A stretch of DNA of 64,000 nucleotides from Ascaphus truei. Lineage: Eukaryota > Chordata > Amphibia > Anura > Ascaphidae. How positions within the stretch are numbered: the stretch's first letter is position 1; every line of letters begins with the position of its first letter. The position numbers and the translations under genes are program-made. The stretch spans positions 57,942,880 to 58,006,879 of the forward strand of contig CM071570.1 in assembly GCA_036426205.1 (NCBI GenBank). The letters run 5' to 3'. The notes below the pieces were generated by a model. The model did no database searches, had not been told where the DNA came from, and saw only the letters and a program-made list of their open reading frames with translations. Shown piece after piece: positions 57,577 through 64,000 of the stretch.

Positions 57577-60531
57577 ATGCTTCTCCTCCTTGCTTCTGGG
57601 GATATCTCTCCCAATCCTGGTCCCTGCCTTATTTCTACTTGCTCTCATCCATGCCTTCCACATGCAACTTCTACTCCTTCTGGTATTAACCCCTCCAACC
57701 TCATACCCATCCCCTGCCACCCTCCCTCCTCCCTCCCTTTCTCATGTGCCCTTTGGAATGCTCGCTCCCTTTCTAACAAGTTCCTCTCTGTGCATGACTT
57801 CTTTCTCTCTCACTCCCTGCTCCTGTTTGCCATAACTGAGACCTGGCTCACTCAGACTGACTCTGCTCTGGAAGCTGCCCTCTCCTATGGTGGCCTTTCC
57901 TTCTCCCACACTCCACGTCCTGGTGGCAGGGGTGGAGGCGTGGGGCTCCTGCTCTCCTCTCTCTGCCGCTACCGAACAGTTTCTATTCCCCCCTCTCTTG
58001 CTTTTCCCTCCTTTGAGGTTCACACAGTCCAGATCTTCTCTCCTCTCCCTGTCCATGTGGCGGTCATCTATCGCCCACCTACCTCTACTCATCCCCCTTC
58101 TGCCTGTCTCTCTCACTTTGAATCCTGGCTCTCTTTCTTTCTCTCCTCAGACTCCCCTGTTCTTCTCCTTGGGGACTTCAATTGCCACATTGATGACCCC
58201 TCTCTCCCTGGGGCTTCCCGCTTTCTTTCTCTAACCTCTTCTTTTGGCCTTCAACAGTGGACTGAAGCCAGCACCCACAAGGATGGACACTACCTAGACC
58301 TGATTTTCACTAAAAACTTCTCTCTCTCCGACTTCTCCATCTCCCCTTTTCCTCTCTCTAACCATCACCTCATCTCATTTTCTCTCTCTCGCTTCTGTCC
58401 ATCTCCATCTCGCCCTCGTTTTTGCAGAAACCTGCGCTCTATAAACCTACCAGCTCTTGATTCCACTTTACGCTCCTCCCTCTCCTCTCTCAGTTCTGCT
58501 TCAGACCCTGACAACCTGGTCAGGAACTACAACTTTGCCTTATCTTCCTCTCTTGATCTTCATGCCCCGCTTTCTCTCTGCCGTCCTCGCCCTTCTAACA
58601 CCAGACCCTGGCTAAACTCCCACACACGCATGCTGCGTTCCTCCACTCGTTCCTCTGAACGCCTCTGGAGGAAATCTCATACGCTCGCAGACTTCATTCA
58701 CTACAAATTTATGCTATCCTGTTTCAACTCTGCCCTCTCTCAAGCTAAACAAACCTACTTTTCATCACTAACCAACACACACAAGTCTAACCCACGCCGT
58801 CTCTTTTCTGTCTTTGACTCTCTACTCAGACCACCCTCAGCTGCCTCTTCTTCTTCCTCCATCTCACCTCAGGACTTTACTGACTTTTTTAAGGAAAAGG
58901 TGGAGTCCATATGGCAGAACATCCCATCTGTTGCCTCCTCCCATCCCACAATGCTTCCCAACTCTCCTCCTGCCTTTCTTGACTCTTTTTCCGCTATCTC
59001 GGAGGAGAATGTGTCACTGCTGATCTCCTCTTCTCCCTCTACCACTTGCCCTCTTGATCCCATTCCCTCCCATCTCCTAAAACCTCTTGCTCCTTCTATA
59101 ATCCCTATGCTCCCACAGATCTTTTACTCTTCCCTCTACTCTGGTACCTTTCCATCATCCTTCAAGCATGCAACAGTGATACCATTACTCAAAAACAGCA
59201 AGCTTGACCCTACCTGTCCTTTTAACTATCGACCTGTCTCCCTCCTGCCTTTTGCCTCCAAACTCCTTGAACGTCTTGTATTCTCTCGATTGCTACACTT
59301 TCTCAACACCTATTCTGTCCTAGACTCTCTACAATCTGGCTTCCGCACTGCTCACTCTACTGAAACAGCCCTTACTAAAATAACTGATGACCTCCACGCT
59401 GCCAAAGACAGAGGTCATTACACTCTGCTCATATTACTCGACCTCTCTGCAGCATTCGACACCGTGGACCACCCTCTTCTCCTTCACATTCTCCATACTC
59501 TTGGTATTCGGAACAAAGCTTTATCCTGGATCTCCTCTTACCTCTCCCATCGTACCTTCAGTGTCTCTTTTGCTAACACCTCCTCCTCCTCTATTGATCT
59601 CTCTGTGGGGGTACCCCAGTGCTCTGTCCTGGGACCCCTTCTATTTTCTCTCTACACACTCTCTCTAGGTGACCTAATCACATCTTTTGGGTTTAAATAT
59701 CACCTCTATGCTGACGACACACAAATTTACCTTTCAACCCCTGACCTTACACCTGCTATACAGACCAAAGTTTCTGAATGTCTCTCTGGAATATCATCCT
59801 GGATGGCCATCCGCCGACTGAAACTCAACATGGTAAAAACAGAGCTCCTTATACTTCCTCCCAAATCTGGCCCTACTACCTCCTTCCACATTGCTATTGG
59901 AAATACGATCATTCACCCAGTAGCCCACGCACGCTGCCTAGGGGTTACACTTGATTCCTCACTCTCATTCTCCTCTCATATTCAAATTGTTTCTAAAACT
60001 TGTCGCTTTTTCCTCCGCAATATCACAAAGATACGCCCTTTCCTCTGTAACTCAACTGCTAAAACTCTGACTCAGGCCCTCATTCTCTCACGTCTCGATT
60101 ACTGCAACCTCCTGCTGTCCGGCCTTCCTACCTCTCACCTGTCTCCCCTACAATCTATCCTAAACGCTGCTGCCAGAATCACTCTACTCTTTCCTAAATC
60201 TGTCTCCGCATCTCCCCTCCTGAAATCCCTCTCCTGGCTTCAGATTAAATCACGTATCTCACACTCAATTCTCCTGCTCACTTTTAAAGCTTTACATTCT
60301 TCTGCCCCTCCTTACATCTCAGCCCTAATTTCTCGCTATGCACCATCCCGACTCTTGCGTTCTTCTCAAGGATATCTTCTTTCTACCCCCTTTGTATCTA
60401 AAGCTCTCTCCCGCCTTAAACCTTTCTCACTTTCTGCCCCACACCTCTGGAATGCCCTTCCCCTCAATACCCGACTAGCCCCCTCGCTATTCACCTTTAA
60501 GACACATCTGTTTAAAGAAGCATTTGAGTAG
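57577..60531 (+). CDS. L2 ORF2: 2A-like leader, APE endonuclease, reverse transcriptase
   Basis: 984 residues, uninterrupted. The protein nicks DNA and reverse-transcribes its own RNA at the nick. Residues 1-16 ([16 protein letters not shown]) are a hydrophobic leader ending in a 2A-like NPGP. The APE-type endonuclease runs to about residue 270: WNARSL near 60, ITETWL near 87, VIYRPP near 168, LLLGDFN near 205, LDLIFT and SNHHL. The RT spans about 500-800: [34 protein letters not shown] near 625, and YADDT at 711-715 with both catalytic aspartates. The usual PQGS of motif C-neighbouring turn reads PQCS (near 679), which may impair it. The C-terminal block is [10 protein letters not shown]. 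The ATG at 57577 puts the 2A-like motif at the very N-terminus; no ORF1 was identified. Confidence 0.88.
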   Translation: MLLLLASGDISPNPGPCLISTCSHPCLPHATSTPSGINPSNLIPIPCHPPSSLPFSCALWNARSLSNKFLSVHDFFLSHSLLLFAITETWLTQTDSALEAALSYGGLSFSHTPRPGGRGGGVGLLLSSLCRYRTVSIPPSLAFPSFEVHTVQIFSPLPVHVAVIYRPPTSTHPPSACLSHFESWLSFFLSSDSPVLLLGDFNCHIDDPSLPGASRFLSLTSSFGLQQWTEASTHKDGHYLDLIFTKNFSLSDFSISPFPLSNHHLISFSLSRFCPSPSRPRFCRNLRSINLPALDSTLRSSLSSLSSASDPDNLVRNYNFALSSSLDLHAPLSLCRPRPSNTRPWLNSHTRMLRSSTRSSERLWRKSHTLADFIHYKFMLSCFNSALSQAKQTYFSSLTNTHKSNPRRLFSVFDSLLRPPSAASSSSSISPQDFTDFFKEKVESIWQNIPSVASSHPTMLPNSPPAFLDSFSAISEENVSLLISSSPSTTCPLDPIPSHLLKPLAPSIIPMLPQIFYSSLYSGTFPSSFKHATVIPLLKNSKLDPTCPFNYRPVSLLPFASKLLERLVFSRLLHFLNTYSVLDSLQSGFRTAHSTETALTKITDDLHAAKDRGHYTLLILLDLSAAFDTVDHPLLLHILHTLGIRNKALSWISSYLSHRTFSVSFANTSSSSIDLSVGVPQCSVLGPLLFSLYTLSLGDLITSFGFKYHLYADDTQIYLSTPDLTPAIQTKVSECLSGISSWMAIRRLKLNMVKTELLILPPKSGPTTSFHIAIGNTIIHPVAHARCLGVTLDSSLSFSSHIQIVSKTCRFFLRNITKIRPFLCNSTAKTLTQALILSRLDYCNLLLSGLPTSHLSPLQSILNAAARITLLFPKSVSASPLLKSLSWLQIKSRISHSILLLTFKALHSSAPPYISALISRYAPSRLLRSSQGYLLSTPFVSKALSRLKPFSLSAPHLWNALPLNTRLAPSLFTFKTHLFKEAFE

Positions 60532-60825
60532 CACTGGATAATCATGGACACATGACACATAAATCTTGGCCCGCTGCAGACGCACTTACTAGTATTCCCT
60601 CCTACTGTCTCTGTACGTTCTCCCTACCTACCAATTAGATTGTAAGCTCCTCGGAGCAGGGACTCCTTCCTTAATATTACTTTTACAGTATGTCTGAAGC
60701 ACTTATTCCCATGATCTGTTATTTATATTATTTGTTAATTATATGATATGTATTACTACTGTGAAGCGCTATGTACATTTATGGCGCTATATAAATAAAG
60801 ACATACAATACAATACAATACATAG

Positions 60826-61529
60826 GAGCTGATTTTTTCCGTCTTTACACGGTTTATTGAACGGATCAGTCAGTGAACTGCTAGTGTTTCGCTATTGTAG
60901 TGTATGCCACGGTGATTTCTAACAGTACAGACCCGTGCTGAACTGCCTTCCGCCTTGCAGCTGCTGCTGCTTATTGGTGATTTGGTATGTATCCACCAGC
61001 TGCTACACAGGATAATCACACTTTAACACCTGTGAGTGGCGATTTGCATATTTTTCATTCTGTGCTTGAACGGAGGTCATAGACCCCTCTCTGGATCCCA
61101 TGGACTCTAATATTGTTCACATACCATTTGGTACCCCGAAGTGAAAGAGACTTACTCACAACTTCTGAAGTAGCTGACGATGGTACCTACCTTTGGGAGT
61201 TCCGGTCCGACCTTGGTAACACCATGCTGGTTGTTGCATAACATGTCTAAAGTAATTTTGTTTTTGTACATGTGATACTTACCTTGATGTCATCACTAAT
61301 ATATTTTACTTTATTTATTACACTACGAGTTGTGCGCTTTTCATCTTTTTAATTTGCAGCTTCTCCAGATGCTGAGCCATCTGTATCATTAAGCAGCTAA
61401 CTCCTTATATATTCCCTGCACAAAGGTTTTGTATATACTGCAGTATTAAAAAAAAAAAGCACTTTATTTGCACTTCTCACTATATTTTATTACTTTATCA
61501 CAATTATTTACAATCTTTGGTGCACAATT
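60826..61529. other. Non-coding, nothing assigned
   Basis: Lies between the L2 3' end and the PLE pLTR copy B. No ORF or repeat family recognised; it may be further PLE non-coding sequence. Confidence 0.35.
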
Positions 61530-62540
61530 TCACTTTTTTTTTAATTATATGGTCTTTATATTAGGTTTCTTTTTGCAAATACTGTATATGCCAGTACTGT
61601 ATTTGCATGACCTCCCTTTTTTCCATTCCATTACTCATTGTCGATTATACAGTATAAGTTAGTTTTAAAATGAATGATATTTTATCCTATTAATTTATAT
61701 TTTAAATTTAGTATTTCTGTGTAGTTCTATATTATGTCCAATTTTGCAACATTGTATTTGAATAAGCATTTTTTTGTATTGAGGAATAATTACCAATATA
61801 TTCTTTAATAGTTATTTCTATATTACCTTCATGATCTAAATTTCTATTCCAAATCAGTAACTAAATTCATTAATGAGTATAAATAGAATCAGTATTGTGT
61901 GCTGCAACTAACTATGACATTCTTTCATTCTAGTGCTTGGGAATCATATAATTCATTCCAGCTGTACTTTCCAAAATACTGTAAGTTAGATGTTAGAGAT
62001 TGTTGTTTTTGACAATATTTTGTATAAATATGTTTTAATATTGTTATTTTGAATAAATTGTATACCTTGTAACCATAGTGTTTTAAGATTGGAACAGGTG
62101 TGGGTCTTTTTGTGATTGATCGGACACCCCCCCCCCCCTTGCTCGACCAATCGCATGGACCCGCAGGGTTTATAAGTTGCATTCATATGTGAAATAAGCA
62201 TTCCCTGATGAAGTAGATACAGTCTACGAAACGTGGAGGATCGAATGTTAGACCTGCAATGTACAGTATGGACTCCAGATACACTGTCACTACTATCTGT
62301 GTCTGCGGCAATACAAGCACCTGATCGATCTGTGGGTGGTCGCAGCTGAGGACGCAGTGAGTGGAATCGGCATTTCCGCATGTGTGGGAGCTCCCCTACA
62401 TTTTGTTTGAGCCACGATAAGCATCAATCAATCATGGATTGATTTCTAAGAGCTGCAAGCAATTACCGGGATCCAGGAACCAACAGTCCATGACGAGGAC
62501 ATGGATAACCACCTGGTGGAAGATATCTGGGACACTACAA
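61530..62540 (+). mobile_element. PLE pLTR, copy B
   Basis: Collinear with the minus strand of 43940-44960 (for example GGGAATCATATAATTCATTCC and CCGGGATCCAGGAACCAACA). No PLE coding sequence adjoins it in the window, so it is a solo or truncated pLTR. It carries a hammerhead-like motif and five C(A/T)GTA insertions absent from copy A. Confidence 0.65.
62198..62247 (+). ncRNA. Hammerhead-like motif, copy B
   Basis: GCATTCC, exact core CTGATGA (62205-62211), A, a perfect 5 bp stem II GTAGA/TCTAC with loop TACAG, exact GAAAC (62228-62232), then GTGGA where related copies read GCGTA, then GGATCGAATG. All catalytic core strands are intact; damage is limited to the short stem III and the nucleotide before cleavage. 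Confidence 0.65.
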
Positions 62541-62985
62541 TCTATGGTATGTAAAATATAAAGTTTCAGACGGTTAGTATATATTAAAAATAAAAAACAA
62601 AAAGTTAAATTTTGCCCGACACTTGTTGCAGCTCGACCCAATGGATCCTCGTGAAGCAATAAGAAAAGAGTGCGGGGAGCGCAAAAATAAAATTGCAATT
62701 AGAAATACATAACAGTACTAATGTACTGGAATAGTCAGTGTGTATACCTCAATGGGATAGGGATAAAAGACTAATGAAATGCACTCACATGGCCAAGTTT
62801 GAGTCAATATCCAAATAGGTCTCAGGTGTGTAGCTGTCCCCTCCTCATGTGGGATCTGGTGTTTGCTCCTCTCTAGGACTGTTCAACTAGGAACCCCCAT
62901 CTTCTTTCACCTTCTTCTATCTTCTTCTGTCATTCTTTTCTTCTATGTTCTTTTCTTTTGTAGCCAGGTCCTCCGGTTTCTCCCT
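62541..62985. other. Non-coding, nothing assigned
   Basis: No recognised gene. A pyrimidine-rich TCTTCT stretch lies at 62895-62960. Confidence 0.4.
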
Positions 62986-63960
62986 TACCTTTGTGGGGTG
63001 CAGGAGGTGCTGCGGGGGCGGCTAGTAGGCGAGCCGGTCGCCGGGAACTTGCGGCGCCCCCGGTTAGCGGGGGCCATCATTTTGGAAATGTGCGTGCATG
63101 CGCATTAGCGATTGGGAGTTGCGGCAGCCATTTTAGAGTTGCGCAGTGCATGAAGGAGAGGCAGCCATTTTAGCGTAGGAGCATCCCTAGCTGCGCCATT
63201 ACCAGGGAAGGCTCTGTGTGGGACTACAAGTCCCATGAGCCTTAGGGAGTTGGTATATCAGGTGGTCACAGGAGCCAATGGGGTTGTCAGAACTCTGCTC
63301 TCTGATACATTCCGCGCTGGAGAAAACAGGCAGTTGGTGACAGTTGGTGCTGGTAGAGTAAAGGGAGAGGAAGATAGCGGGTGCAGGGGTCAGTGACCCA
63401 CTGCGTAGGCCCCAGTAGCCCAGTAGGCCCCAGTTAGTACCCTGAGTCACCCTCAGTTTGTGTTGCTGCAGGGAAAAGCCCTTAGATAGGGACCTTGCCT
63501 GATTAGTGATAGTAGCATTCAGGGACATAGTACTTCACTGAGGATCCGGTCACTTGTAGTTTGGGAACAGGCTATGCTGTGAAGTCAAGACTCGTGAGAG
63601 ACATTCCCCTGAGGTGGGAACCTCATCGTGAGAGACTGCGCTGGATCGGTGGATCCTTTTTAAAGTGTCAGCGACCGGGTGCTGGAGCGCCCGGCAGGTA
63701 TTTTTATAAGTGCACCAACATACCTGCAGGCACTGATCCCACCTTGGGGGTGGGTTCCTTGAGGACACTCAGAGGTTAAGTGACAAGGGACTGGTCTGTT
63801 ACGTTGGACATGTTGTGGGGTATACACAGTGGTGGGAGAGGGACACTACTGCACAGTGACGTGTGGCAGGGGCCACTAGTATACTGTTAAAGTCATTCAT
63901 ATGTGTGGATATGCTGTACACAGTTAAGGACATTCATATGTGTGTATATGCTCTATATAT
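62986..63960. other. GC-rich LTR-like sequence
   Basis: GC-rich stretch containing GGACTACAAGTCCCATGAGC and later text resembling the gypsy LTR at 42378-43318 (GCACCAACA and flanking blocks in similar order). LTR ends and target duplication were not found. A CpG-island-like gene promoter is an alternative, but no exon is visible. Confidence 0.35.
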
Positions 63961-63967
63961 ATATATA

Positions 63968-64000
63968 CAGGCATACCCCGCATTAACGTACACAATGGGA
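63968..64000 (+). mobile_element. Left end of a Tigger/pogo-like DNA transposon, cut by window edge
   Basis: TA at 63966-63967 is followed by CAGGCATACCCCGCATTAAC, closely resembling the terminal inverted repeat of Tigger-type elements, which insert at TA. The rest lies beyond the window. Confidence 0.65.

Larger units (their letters stand above)
56640..60815 (+). mobile_element. Near-full-length L2-clade LINE
   Basis: Contains a 5' UTR with tandem repeats (56673-57226), a single long ORF (57577-60531) and a 3' UTR. The 3' UTR carries ATTAGATTGTAAGCTCC and GGAGCAGGGACTCC, the conserved tail shared by L2-type elements. It ends TATATAAATAAAG and an (ACAAT)n-like tail near 60800-60825. Three truncated copies in the window (2828, 9285, 50455) match it. 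One 5 bp CAGTA insertion is seen in the 3' UTR (60684-60690). Confidence 0.85.

Noticed and set aside
57742..58234. Open frames on both strands overlapping the L2 ORF
   Set aside because: They are shadows of the pyrimidine-rich L2 coding strand. Only the 984-codon frame has conserved endonuclease and RT motifs in order.
1..64000. CRISPR arrays, rRNA and tRNA genes
   Set aside because: No regularly spaced direct repeats with unique spacers were seen. No tRNA A/B boxes with a cloverleaf or rRNA-like stretch was recognised by eye. A tRNAscan run would settle the tRNA point.

Overview
This is vertebrate genomic DNA, most likely from an anuran amphibian with a large, repeat-rich genome. The reasons are a two-exon prokineticin receptor gene of vertebrate type, abundant Penelope-like, L2, CR1, RTE and L1 retroelements, Ty3/gypsy and retroviral LTRs, and TA-inserting DNA transposons. 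The species is an inference; no sequence feature names it. I saw no tRNA, rRNA or CRISPR array.

The only host protein-coding gene I can support is a prokineticin receptor on the + strand (PROKR1-like). Its coding exons are 15454-15899 and 26534-27230. They are separated by a 10.6 kb intron that splits the arginine codon of the DRY motif, and together encode 380 residues with no disruption. A candidate 5' UTR splice acceptor lies at 15280. The intron holds a 0.93 kb palindromic insertion (19225-20171), a 250 bp inverted repeat (20290-22960), an RTE-type LINE broken by later insertions, and a second near-perfect palindrome (25698-25945).

Almost everything else is mobile DNA, often nested. Penelope-like elements (PLEs: reverse transcriptase plus GIY-YIG endonuclease) occur at 1780-2110, 5786-7975, 33880-35300, 37740-37930, 40480-40715 and 44985-47937. 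Their non-coding ends carry hammerhead-ribozyme-like motifs at about 5230, 8441, 23556, 32661, 35517, 39871, 44289, 55147, 56516 and 62198. Solo LTRs (33934-34605, 45130-45976), an endogenous retrovirus with paired LTRs (47942-54615) and a TA-flanked miniature transposon (34786-35030) sit inside PLE coding sequence. A near-intact L2-clade LINE (about 56640-60815) has a 984-residue endonuclease/reverse transcriptase ORF that starts with a 2A-like sequence. A CR1 LINE (30291-33565) is split by a palindromic element with a 15 bp target duplication.

The most unusual signal is dispersed. The heptamer TACAGTA/TACTGTA occurs roughly 50 times by hand count, several-fold above what base composition predicts. 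Where a paralogous copy or a coding frame allows comparison, the extra bases are a 5 bp insertion, C(A/T)GTA, directly after a TA. I found ten such cases. This is the footprint expected when a Tc1/mariner-type element with CAG...CTG ends excises from TA, so the window looks peppered with excision scars. The recurring hammerhead-like motifs and the palindromic, long-TSD elements are the second theme.
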